Assembly: GCF_017168195.1 (NCBI RefSeq)
Contig: NZ_JADNYL010000002.1
Span: forward strand, 1,076,509-1,140,508
DNA: 64,000 nucleotides
Reading direction: 5' to 3'
Origin: Thalassotalea sp. G2M2-11
Lineage (GTDB): Bacteria > Pseudomonadota > Gammaproteobacteria > Enterobacterales > Alteromonadaceae
Shown: in pieces, positions 1-8,600 of the stretch
How the letters are laid out: every line of letters starts with the position of its first letter
Numbering within the stretch: the first letter of the stretch is position 1
Notes under the pieces: model-generated
The model's database searches: none
Seen by the model: the letters and a program-made list of their open reading frames with translations, nothing else
What the model was told of the DNA's origin: nothing
Program-made: the position numbers and the translations under genes

Positions 1-2
1 AT

Positions 3-944
3 GCAGCCCAGTTAATCAAACAGCAAAATCCGCAAAGCCAAGTCAGTTATTACGATACGAACTTTGAATTACACCTTGCTCATCAAGCTAAACCTAACCA
101 TGCTTGTATTTTTGCGGCACAATATCAAACCGACATCACTCATGATTTAGTGATCATCACCTTTCCCAAAAGTAAAAATGAATTATTGTTTACCCTCAGC
201 ATGTTGGCTGACTGCACTACTGAAGACACCAATATTTTATTGTTAGGTGAAAACAAAAGTGGCATAAAATCAATCGCGAAGCTGATCAAAGACCTCTGTA
301 CCTACTGCAACAAAGTTGATGCTGCTCGCCATTGTCTTATGTTTGAAATCACACTAAGCAACTCTCAACAGGCATTTAACCTTGATGATTGGTATAACTA
401 CTATCAAGTCGAGCTAGGTCAGACATCATTTAAGGTCGCAGCATTGCCAGGGGTATTTAGTCAAAAAGGCTTAGATACGGGTAGTAAAGTGTTACTCGAA
501 CATCTACCTAATAGCATTACAGGCAGCTTACTTGATTTTGGTTGTGGCGCAGGCGTTATCGCCACCTTTATTGGCTTAACCCATCCACAGACAGAATTAA
601 CATTAGCTGACGTCAATGCTCTTGCATTAACTTCATCGCAAAAAACATTAGCCATTAATGGTTTAACCGGAAAAACAATTGCAACCAATAGCTTGTCACA
701 TATCCAAGAAAAGTATCAATTTGTTATTTCAAACCCACCTTTCCATCAAGGCATTAAAACCCATTACCTTGCCACAGAACAATTTTTAGCAGGGGTTTAC
801 CAACAGCTCACACCTCAGGGGAGATTACTGATTGTTGCCAACAGTTTTCTACAATATCAACCAATTATTGAGCAAGCGTTTGGTCATGTAAATACCATCG
901 TTAAAAAGCAAGGCTTTAGTGTCTACCAAGCAAAACGACAATAA
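3..944 (+). CDS. rsmC: 16S rRNA (guanine-1207-N2)-methyltransferase RsmC, 5' end cut by the window edge
   Basis: RsmC methylates G1207 of 16S rRNA in the 30S subunit using S-adenosylmethionine. The reading frame is open from base 3 with no stop, so the gene begins before the window and about 313 codons are visible; a GTG at 150 is internal and not the start. The C-terminal half has the SAM-binding glycine motif (GCGAG, around bases 541-555) and the NPPFHQG motif (around 732-750) that is typical of the RsmC/RsmD guanine-N2 methyltransferases. The family is usually about 340 residues, so only a few dozen residues are missing. The N-terminal part is the degenerate duplicated methyltransferase domain. 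Identification is firm. Confidence 0.93.
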   Translation, partial: AAQLIKQQNPQSQVSYYDTNFELHLAHQAKPNHACIFAAQYQTDITHDLVIITFPKSKNELLFTLSMLADCTTEDTNILLLGENKSGIKSIAKLIKDLCTYCNKVDAARHCLMFEITLSNSQQAFNLDDWYNYYQVELGQTSFKVAALPGVFSQKGLDTGSKVLLEHLPNSITGSLLDFGCGAGVIATFIGLTHPQTELTLADVNALALTSSQKTLAINGLTGKTIATNSLSHIQEKYQFVISNPPFHQGIKTHYLATEQFLAGVYQQLTPQGRLLIVANSFLQYQPIIEQAFGHVNTIVKKQGFSVYQAKRQ

Positions 945-1057
945 CTCTAAGTAAATTAATTTATTAGCCCGTGTTATTAATATAACGAAATAGTTGCAAT
1001 CTAGTGAAAATTCAACAATTATCCAAAGAGATGAATTAACAATTTAACCAGTAACGC

Positions 1058-2686
1058 ATGCAAGCACAAAATAATACAAAGTCAGTTCGTCATATGATCC
1101 TAGTGTCAATGCTAGGGCTTATATTTACCTTTGTTTTTATTGCCATGCTTTTTGTCGCCAGCATTTTTCTTGATGAAGCCGAACAACAGCAAGAACAAAA
1201 TATTATTAATTTAACTCGCTATGTGAGTGCGTTAACCGCCGATGATCTCTATACAGGACAGCAGCAATCGCTCGCGGAGAAACTGACAACCTTTAAAGCA
1301 ATAAATAACATCCAGCATATAGATATTTACCAACTAATAAACAATAACACTCAATTAGTGGCGCGCTATGATTATATCAAAGGTACAGAATTGCCAAGTA
1401 GCGGCCAATTATCAGAGCAAGATATTAAGCTTTATAATCAGCCCCGTATCGACAATGACATTGTCAGGTACGCTCTGCCGATAAAAAAAGATCAACAAAC
1501 CCTTGGTTATGTATTTACTCAAATAGACAGTCACCACGGACTCACCTTAAAGAGTCAGCTTATTATCACATTATCGATCGCCTTTATTATTTTACTCATC
1601 ATTGCATTTTTCATTGCTTTTAGGCTCGAACAACAAATCACCCTTCCACTTAACGTATTACGCAATGAAATTTTACAACTCTCCAAATCTAAAAATTACT
1701 CGGATCGGGTAAGTGAAATGCCGATTAAAGAGTTCGATTTTCTTGCGCGTAGCATTAATAATTTTTTAGGAAGAATTGAACGACAAATTAAACAATTAGA
1801 TCTAGCAGAACAACAAAGTTTGAAACTGACAAGTGAATTAGAAACGAAAGTACAGTCTCGAACCAACGCCCTGAAAGAATCTAATCAAGAATTGTTATCT
1901 ACATTAGAAAAATTACATCAATATCAAGACCAACTGGTAGAAAGTGAAAAAATGGCATCACTAGGCGATATGGTTGCGGGTATTGCCCATGAAGTAAATA
2001 CTCCGATAGGCTTAGGAGTGACCGCATCCACCTTACTATCAGACAGGTTGCATGAAATTTCTTCGGCATTTCACGATAAAACCCTAAAATCTAGTCAGTT
2101 AAAAAGATTCCTTGCTGATGGCGAAGAAAACGTCGGGATTATTTATCGTAACTTAAAGCGAGCAGCCGAATTAATTTCAAGCTTTAAAAAAGTCGCCGTC
2201 GATCAGTCCAGTGAAGAGTTTAGACAATTTAACTTTTCAGAGTTACTCAGTGAAATTTTACTTACCTTGGCCCCCCAAATTAAGAGCACTCCTTATCAAA
2301 TCGACTTTGACTGCCCCGCTGAACTCATGGTGGTTAGTAAACCTGGGCCAATCAACCAAGTGATGATAAACCTGATCTTAAACTCTATCACCCATGGCTT
2401 TGACCAACGAGATCATGGTTCAATTAAAGTGAAAGTGATGAAGCTGGGCGAACAACTTAACATCCACTATCAAGACGATGGTAAAGGCATAGATCCCGCC
2501 ATGAAAGAGAAAGTTTTTGAGCCGTTTACCACGACTAAGCGCGGAGAAGGTGGCAGTGGCTTAGGTTTACATTTAGTGTATAACCTAGTCACACAAGCAT
2601 TGGGTGGGAATATTCGTATGGAAAGTGATCTCGATAAAGGGGTGATATTTGAAATAAACTTCCCTATTAGTGAGCAATTGTTATAG
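1058..2686 (+). CDS. Membrane sensor histidine kinase with HAMP domain, upstream of arcA
   Basis: A 542-residue inner-membrane sensor kinase. Transmembrane segments lie at about residues 13-35 and 167-190 and enclose a periplasmic sensor region of roughly 130 residues; a HAMP linker and coiled coil follow (190-285). The kinase core has the H-box GIAHEVNTP with phospho-acceptor His311, the N-box (NLILNSITHGF), the G1 box DDGKGI and the GSGLGL glycine box. There is no receiver or HPt domain. It is encoded 200 bp upstream of arcA on the same strand, so it may be an input to ArcA, but its domain order differs from ArcB and from Shewanella ArcS, and the signal it senses is unknown. The ribosome-binding site is weak. 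Confidence 0.88.
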   Translation: MQAQNNTKSVRHMILVSMLGLIFTFVFIAMLFVASIFLDEAEQQQEQNIINLTRYVSALTADDLYTGQQQSLAEKLTTFKAINNIQHIDIYQLINNNTQLVARYDYIKGTELPSSGQLSEQDIKLYNQPRIDNDIVRYALPIKKDQQTLGYVFTQIDSHHGLTLKSQLIITLSIAFIILLIIAFFIAFRLEQQITLPLNVLRNEILQLSKSKNYSDRVSEMPIKEFDFLARSINNFLGRIERQIKQLDLAEQQSLKLTSELETKVQSRTNALKESNQELLSTLEKLHQYQDQLVESEKMASLGDMVAGIAHEVNTPIGLGVTASTLLSDRLHEISSAFHDKTLKSSQLKRFLADGEENVGIIYRNLKRAAELISSFKKVAVDQSSEEFRQFNFSELLSEILLTLAPQIKSTPYQIDFDCPAELMVVSKPGPINQVMINLILNSITHGFDQRDHGSIKVKVMKLGEQLNIHYQDDGKGIDPAMKEKVFEPFTTTKRGEGGSGLGLHLVYNLVTQALGGNIRMESDLDKGVIFEINFPISEQLL

Positions 2687-2887
2687 AAAGATAACCCCGC
2701 CTCTGGTAACAACTTTGGTCAAATTTTTGCTATTTTCTGCTATAGATAGCCTGTACACATTGTTTTTTAGGGACAGCCTGTATAACATAGATAACAAGAT
2801 AGATTAACATTTGTGAATAATATGAATATTTAGTTAATCAGCTATAATATTCAAAACCTTAATAGCATAACAACTGGAAACTTAGGT

Positions 2888-3589
2888 ATGCAAAAACCTC
2901 ACATTCTCATTGTAGAAGATGAAGACGTTACACGCTTCAACCTCCGTAATTTATTTGAAGCTGAAGGCTATACAGTTTCAGAAGCTATTAATGGCGAGGA
3001 AATGGAAAAACAACTCAAACAAAGTGCCATTAACCTCATCATTATGGATATCAATTTACCGGGTAAGAATGGACTATTACTTGCGCGAGAACTCACTGAC
3101 AACAGTGAGCTAGGGCTCATATTTTTAACGGGTCGAGATAGTGATATTGATAAAATTCTCGGTTTAGAAATTGGCGCGGATGATTATTTAACTAAACCAT
3201 TTAACCCAAGAGAGCTGACGATTCGTGCGCGCAACATCCTCAATCGAATTTCCCAAGGTAAGCAAGAATCAGATAATGCGATCATTCGCTTTAATCAATG
3301 GGAGTTAGACGGTAACTCTCGCAAAATGACTGCACCTGATGGTAATGTCATATCAATTCCTCGCGGAGAGTATCGAGCACTTAGGTTATTAATTGCCAAT
3401 ACAGGGCAAATAGTCACTCGCCAGCAGCTTATTAAAGAGATGACTGGTCGTGATTTACGCTCGAACGACCGTACCGTGGATGTCACCATCCGTCGATTAC
3501 GTAAACATTTTGAGTCCGTTGAAGATTGCCCCGAACTAATCAATACCATTCATGGTGAAGGGTATCGCTTTGTTGGTAATGTTGAATAA
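2888..3589 (+). CDS. arcA: Two-component response regulator ArcA
   Basis: An OmpR/PhoB-type regulator of 233 residues that closely resembles E. coli ArcA along its whole length, including the stretches [39 protein letters not shown] and [15 protein letters not shown]. The phospho-acceptor is Asp54, with Asp11 in the acidic pocket and Lys in TKPF; the C-terminal winged helix ends with RRLRKHFES and HGEGYRF. ArcA controls the switch between aerobic and anaerobic respiration. A convergent HPt protein gene lies directly downstream, which suggests the separate ArcS/HptA/ArcA phosphorelay of Alteromonadales rather than a hybrid ArcB; no ArcS-like kinase is in the window. The 200-bp gap upstream is AT-rich and probably holds its promoter. 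Confidence 0.95.
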   Translation: MQKPHILIVEDEDVTRFNLRNLFEAEGYTVSEAINGEEMEKQLKQSAINLIIMDINLPGKNGLLLARELTDNSELGLIFLTGRDSDIDKILGLEIGADDYLTKPFNPRELTIRARNILNRISQGKQESDNAIIRFNQWELDGNSRKMTAPDGNVISIPRGEYRALRLLIANTGQIVTRQQLIKEMTGRDLRSNDRTVDVTIRRLRKHFESVEDCPELINTIHGEGYRFVGNVE

Positions 3590-3613
3590 CAGTCTCACCG
3601 GCTCTTCATATTT

Positions 3614-3642
3614 AATCAAGGCTAGCAAAACTAGCCTTGATT
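3614..3642. terminator. Bidirectional hairpin between arcA and hptA
   Basis: A perfect 12-bp inverted repeat (AATCAAGGCTAG / CTAGCCTTGATT) with a 5-nt CAAAA loop sits between the convergent genes. The right arm covers the last four codons of hptA. T-runs on either side are short, so termination may be imperfect. Confidence 0.7.
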
Positions 3643-3984
3643 ACTTTCCAGCCACTGATTAAAAGCGTCAATTGCCGCAGTATTCAATTGTGAAAGTTCA
3701 GTGAAATGTATTTGTTTTTCTGACCAGCTGTCTGTCAATTTTTCAATATCAACTAATTTAGCATGGACATCAATTAAGCCGGCACTGCCAGTTGCGCCCT
3801 TCATTTTATGACAACATTCCTGCCACTGCTGTTGAGATTTATCGGTGAGTGCTTGGTCAATATCTTGTAAATATACAACCGATTGTTGCGAATATAAATC
3901 CAACATTTGCTGCACAATCTCTTTACCTAGGTTATCCATGTAACCTGCTAACAATGTCGTATCTAATTGATGATGTTCTCGCAC
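3631..3984 (-). CDS. hptA: Histidine phosphotransfer (HPt) protein, HptA-like
   Basis: A free HPt domain of about 117 residues. The motif CHKMKGATGSAG carries the phospho-histidine (His59 from the chosen start), followed by the glycine and small residues typical of HPt four-helix bundles. The N-terminal helix (YMDNLGKEIVQQMLDLY) resembles HptA of Shewanella, which passes phosphate from ArcS to ArcA. The frame is open to a TTG at 4059, but I chose the GTG at 3984 because it has a good ribosome-binding site (AAGGAAG, 5 nt away) and gives a protein of normal length. It is convergent with arcA, ending 42 bp from it. The family is clear; the Arc role is inferred from the location. Confidence 0.85.
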   Translation of the reverse strand: MREHHQLDTTLLAGYMDNLGKEIVQQMLDLYSQQSVVYLQDIDQALTDKSQQQWQECCHKMKGATGSAGLIDVHAKLVDIEKLTDSWSEKQIHFTELSQLNTAAIDAFNQWLESNQG

Positions 3985-4271
3985 AACTACTTCCTTTTTC
4001 AAGTAACTAATTGGTATTGTATCAAGCTCATTGATAATGTCATCTCCAACGCTTGACAAAATATTTCTGCCCCAGCTAAATCCCGCTATTTATATTGCTT
4101 TTATTACTCATTTCATTCAAAATAGCCGCCTTTTTGTGGTGCGATGTCGTTCACCATTAAACAAACGCCTAGCTAACGCAAATTATTGTTAGGCATCAAC
4201 GTTATTTTCGTTATGACTGTAGTTAGGAAAGACCTAGCCCTTTACATAACAAAACACACTTCGGAGAAACC

Positions 4272-5198
4272 ATGTCTACAATAATGCCTGATATAGCCAA
4301 TCACACTACAGCCCAAACTGAAGGGACGTTAGATTGGGTTGGGATGAGCAACATAGAAATGCCTATTATGCTTACCGCAAAAGGCGAGTCACCTCGCATG
4401 GTTTCAGCGTTCGTTGATGCCCTAGTAAACCTTAAAGATCCGCAAGCTAAAGGCATACATATGTCGCGCTTGTATCTACTACTTGATCAATTATCAACAG
4501 ACAATGAATTGAATTATCAAAGCTTAGTTAGTCTATTAGATGGTTTTATTTCCAGTCACCAAGAGCTAAGCGATAATGCAAAAGTTGTGTTTCACTTTGA
4601 CTATCACTTACGTCGCAAGTCATTAATCAGTGGTAAACAAGGGTGGAAAGCATACCCGATCACGATAACGGGGCGTTTAGATAAAGGACAGCTTGCCATT
4701 GAACTTGCCATTGATGTGCGCTATTCATCCACTTGTCCTTGTTCAGCAGCCTTGGCGCGCCAATTGATTCAAAAAGCATTTAAAGAGTCGTTTAATGACA
4801 GCAATAATGTTGACTTAGATAGCATTCATGAATGGTTAGGGACCACTGATGGCATAGTTGCCACCCCCCATAGCCAACGCTCCGTTGCTGAAATTAAGGT
4901 AAAGCTTAATACCGCCACGACAGAGTTTCCTATTACTGATATCGTCAACCTCGTTGAAACCGCTTTGCAAACCCCAGTACAAGCAGCGGTAAAACGTGAA
5001 GACGAACAAGAATTCGCCCGACTCAATGGCCAAAACTTAATGTTTTGTGAAGACGCCGCACGCCGTTTACAGCATGCAATGAACCTGACCTCCGAGTTTG
5101 ATGACTTTTGGTTAAAAATAAATCACCTAGAATCCCTTCATGCTCATGACGCAGTAAGTATCACAACAAAAGGCATTCCGGGAGGGTACCTCCCCTAG
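4272..5198 (+). CDS. folE2: GTP cyclohydrolase I, type IB (FolE2)
   Basis: FolE2 converts GTP to 7,8-dihydroneopterin triphosphate, the first step of folate (and queuosine) synthesis. The 308-residue protein has the family N-terminus ending in [12 protein letters not shown], the cysteine motif [11 protein letters not shown] near residue 155 whose Cys binds the catalytic metal, and the C-terminal GGYLP end. Length matches the family. FolE2 can use metals other than zinc and is often induced when zinc is scarce; I looked for a clear Zur operator in the 210 bp upstream and saw none. It is probably a single-gene unit: a terminator follows within 25 bp. The start ATG has a GGAG site 8 nt upstream. 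Confidence 0.95.
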   Translation: MSTIMPDIANHTTAQTEGTLDWVGMSNIEMPIMLTAKGESPRMVSAFVDALVNLKDPQAKGIHMSRLYLLLDQLSTDNELNYQSLVSLLDGFISSHQELSDNAKVVFHFDYHLRRKSLISGKQGWKAYPITITGRLDKGQLAIELAIDVRYSSTCPCSAALARQLIQKAFKESFNDSNNVDLDSIHEWLGTTDGIVATPHSQRSVAEIKVKLNTATTEFPITDIVNLVETALQTPVQAAVKREDEQEFARLNGQNLMFCEDAARRLQHAMNLTSEFDDFWLKINHLESLHAHDAVSITTKGIPGGYLP

Positions 5199-5221
5199 GA
5201 TAGCAATAGTTCATTATCACT

Positions 5222-5247
5222 AAGCCAGCATCATTGCTGGCTTTTTT
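5222..5247 (+). terminator. Rho-independent terminator of folE2
   Basis: A 9-bp stem (AAGCCAGCA / TGCTGGCTT), TCAT loop, then a T-run, 24 bp after the folE2 stop codon. Confidence 0.88.
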
Positions 5248-5364
5248 ATTTGTTACCTTTGTTTATACCATAGTAAAAAATAATATTTACTCGCTAAACC
5301 TGTATAGACAACATGACTATTTCTTGAATAAATAATCAATATTTTTACAATTTATCAAGCACCT

Positions 5365-5391
5365 ATAAAATGTAATAAAACTACATTTTAT
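5365..5391. promoter_or_regulatory. Inverted repeat upstream of gltB
   Basis: Two perfect 10-bp arms (ATAAAATGTA and TACATTTTAT) are separated by 7 bp, centred about 157 bp upstream of the predicted -35 box. The symmetry suggests a dimeric regulator site; the regulator is unknown. Confidence 0.4.
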
Positions 5392-5534
5392 TACCTTTAA
5401 CAGACAACAACACATCATAACTGATTATTATTCTCATTTTATTTTATCAAAAACCCACAAATAACCACCTAAACCCTTAAAAAACAGCGAGATATACAAA
5501 TGTAAAAAAATTACGAGCAAAAACTCTATTTTTA

Positions 5535-5563
5535 TTGACCTTTGCCAAATAAGTGTTTAATGT
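5535..5563 (+). promoter_or_regulatory. Predicted sigma-70 promoter of gltBD
   Basis: TTGACC (5535-5540), a 17-bp spacer and TAATGT (5558-5563) form a near-consensus promoter about 105 bp upstream of the gltB start codon. Confidence 0.55.
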
Positions 5564-5667
5564 TAGGGGTTCCTCTTAGGTCAAAACAGATTATTTATGC
5601 ATTTTTTGCATGACTTTATCCTTTTTAAAATCTGTAACCAAGTCGGTATTTTTATAGGAGAAACAAC

Positions 5668-8600
5668 ATGCAACTTTATGATCCCAATAGTCAAAAAGAT
5701 AACTGCGGATTTGGTCTAATTGCCCATCAGCAGGGTGAAACCAGTCATAAACTTGTAAAAACTGCAATTTCTGCGCTCGATCGCATGCAACATCGTGGCG
5801 GTATTAACGCAGATGGAAAAACCGGCGATGGTTGTGGTTTATTAATGCAAAAGCCTGATTCTTTTTTTCGAGCAATCGCCGAAGAAAACAATTGGAAGCT
5901 AGGGCGTAAATATGCCGTAGGTATGATTTTTTTGAATCAAGACCCTGTGATTGCAGCAAAATCAAAGCAAATACTCGAAGAAGAGTTAGACCGAGAAACC
6001 TTAACAATTGTTGGCTGGCGAAAAGTACCAACCGACCCTTCAATTTTAGGTGAAATAGCCGCCAGCAATGTGCCGGCTATTGAGCAAGTATATGTTGATG
6101 CCCCTCCTGGATGGCGCAATCGAGATCTAGAACGTCGTTTATATATGGCACGTCGCCGTGCTGAAAACCGTATTGATGATGAAAAGTTTTATGTTGCCAG
6201 TTTGTCATGCTTAGTGACAATCTACAAAGGCTTAGTCATGCCGGTAGATTTGCCTAACTTTTATCTAGACCTTGCTGATATTCGCATGCAAACGGCTATC
6301 TGTGTTTTCCACCAGCGTTTCTCTACCAATACCTCACCACAATGGCACTTAGCTCAGCCGTTCCGCTATTTAGCCCATAACGGTGAAATCAACACTATCA
6401 AAGGTAATAGACAGTGGTGTCGAGCACGTACTTATCGTTTCCAATCACCTTTATTGCCAGATTTACGTGATGCCGCGCCATTTGTGAATGAAACAGATTC
6501 TGACTCTTCATCACTCGATAATATGTTAGAACTGTTTTTAGCCGGTGGTATGGACTTATTCCGAGCCATGCGCTTGCTAATGCCACCAGCTTGGCAAAAT
6601 AGTCCATTAATGGATGATGAATTAAAAGCATTCTATGAGTTTAACTCGATGCACATGGAGCCCTGGGATGGTCCAGCTGGGGTAGTAATGACCAATGGTC
6701 GTCATGTTGCCTGTAACCTTGACCGAAATGGCTTACGTCCTGCCCGCTATGTGATTACCAGAAATGGCTTTATCACGTTAGCCTCTGAAGTCGGCATTTG
6801 GGATTACGGTGAAGATGAAGTGATAGAAAAAGGTCGTGTTGGTCCCGGTGAGATGTTAGCCATAGACACCTATAACGGCAAAGTGTTTCTATCGAATGAT
6901 ATCGACAATGAATTAAAAGGTCGTCACCCTTATCGCGAGTGGTTAGATAACAATATCCGTCGCTTAGTACCCTTTAATAAATTAGCTGCAGAGCAAATCG
7001 GTAAACGCGTTTTTGATGATCAACACATTGCTGAATATCACAAACTATTTAACTATAGTTATGAAGAAATTCAGCAAGTGATTAAAACACTCGCTGAAAA
7101 TGGCCAAGAAGCAACAGGATCTATGGGTGATGACACGCCGATGGCTGTATTATCTAGCCAGCCTCGTACCCTTTATGATTACTTCCGCCAGCAATTCGCC
7201 CAAGTGACTAATCCACCAATAGACCCATTGCGTGAACGCTATGTAATGTCGCTAGGTACGTGTATTGGCCGTGAGCATAATGTATTTAATGAAACAACCG
7301 GACATGCTAATCGCATCTTGTTTGAAACACCGATCTTGATGTATACCGGTCTAAAACAATTACGCGAACTCGATCCGAAGCATTATCGCTCAGACACTTT
7401 AACGCTAAATTATGATCCTGAAGAAGGCTTAGAAGCTGCTATCAGAAGACTTGCCGACGAGGCAGTTGATCTGGTAAGAAATCAAAATACTGTTATTTTA
7501 GTGCTATCGGATCGCAATATACAAAAAGGCTTATTACCTATTCCGGCGGCAATGGCTGTAGGTGCGGTACAAAAACGTTTAGTTGCTGAACAACTACGTT
7601 GTGATTCAAACATTATTGTTGAAACTGCGTCAGTACGTGACTCGCACCAGTTTGCGGTACTACTTGGTTTAGGTGCTACCGCTATCTATCCATATCTGGC
7701 GTTAGAAACCGTCGAACAATTGGTTGATCAAGGACAGATTGAATTATCGGCGCGTGATGCCGTAATTAATTATCGTAATGGTATTAATAAAGGACTACTA
7801 AAAATACTCTCTAAAATGGGTATTTCGACCATAGCAAGTTATCGCTGTGCAGGGTTATTTGAAGTTATTGGCCTTAACCAAAACATTATGCAACTGTGTT
7901 TTCCTGAGCTGCCAAGCAGGATCGCTGGCGCAGACTTCGCTGATATCGAACAAGATAATATCAACCTCGCTCGTAAGGCATTTCTAGCGCACCAAAAAAT
8001 CAACCATGGTGGCTTATTAAAATATGTGCACGGTGGTGAATACCACGCTTACAATCCTGACGTAGTGAGCTTGTTACAAAAAGCAGTGCGCAGTGGTGAA
8101 TACAGTGACTATCAACAATTCGCTCAAGAAGTTAATAATCGCCCTGCCGCCGCATTGCGAGATTTAATTGCTCTAAAAGATGATACGCAAGCCATTAGTA
8201 TTGATAAGGTAGAGCCAGAAAGTGAGTTATTTAAACGCTTTGATAGCGCAGCAATGTCAATTGGTGCATTGAGCCCTGAAGCTCACGAAGCATTGGCGAT
8301 TGCCATGAACCGCCTCGGTGGTTTTTCAAACTCTGGTGAGGGTGGTGAAGATGAGCGCCGCTTTGGTACCGTAAAAAATTCACGTATTAAACAAATTGCC
8401 TCAGGCCGCTTCGGTGTAACACCGCATTACTTAGTGAATGCCGATGTGTTACAAATCAAAGTTGCTCAAGGTGCAAAACCAGGTGAAGGTGGTCAATTAC
8501 CTGGAGATAAAGTCACACCATTGATTGCAAAATTACGTTTTTCAGTGCCTGGTGTTACCTTAATTTCGCCACCGCCACATCACGATATTTATTCTATCGA

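Larger units (their letters stand above)
5249..5667 (+). other. Long AT-rich leader upstream of gltB
   Basis: About 420 bp without a convincing gene between the folE2 terminator and gltB. It is very AT-rich. It contains a 10-bp inverted repeat at 5365-5391 and a good sigma-70 promoter at 5535-5563, both listed separately, which leaves a 5' untranslated region of about 95 nt. The region probably binds nitrogen or amino-acid regulators, but no known operator was recognised. Confidence 0.5.

Noticed and set aside
461..688. Open frame on the minus strand inside rsmC
   Set aside because: It lies wholly in a clear RsmC coding region, has no family likeness and is a shadow of the codon pattern. The same applies to the many other frames inside gltB, gltD, uvrA, fadH and nosZ.
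4060..4271. Possible Zur operator or riboswitch upstream of folE2
   Set aside because: No clear Zur-type dyad or conserved riboswitch core was found; only a normal ribosome-binding site.
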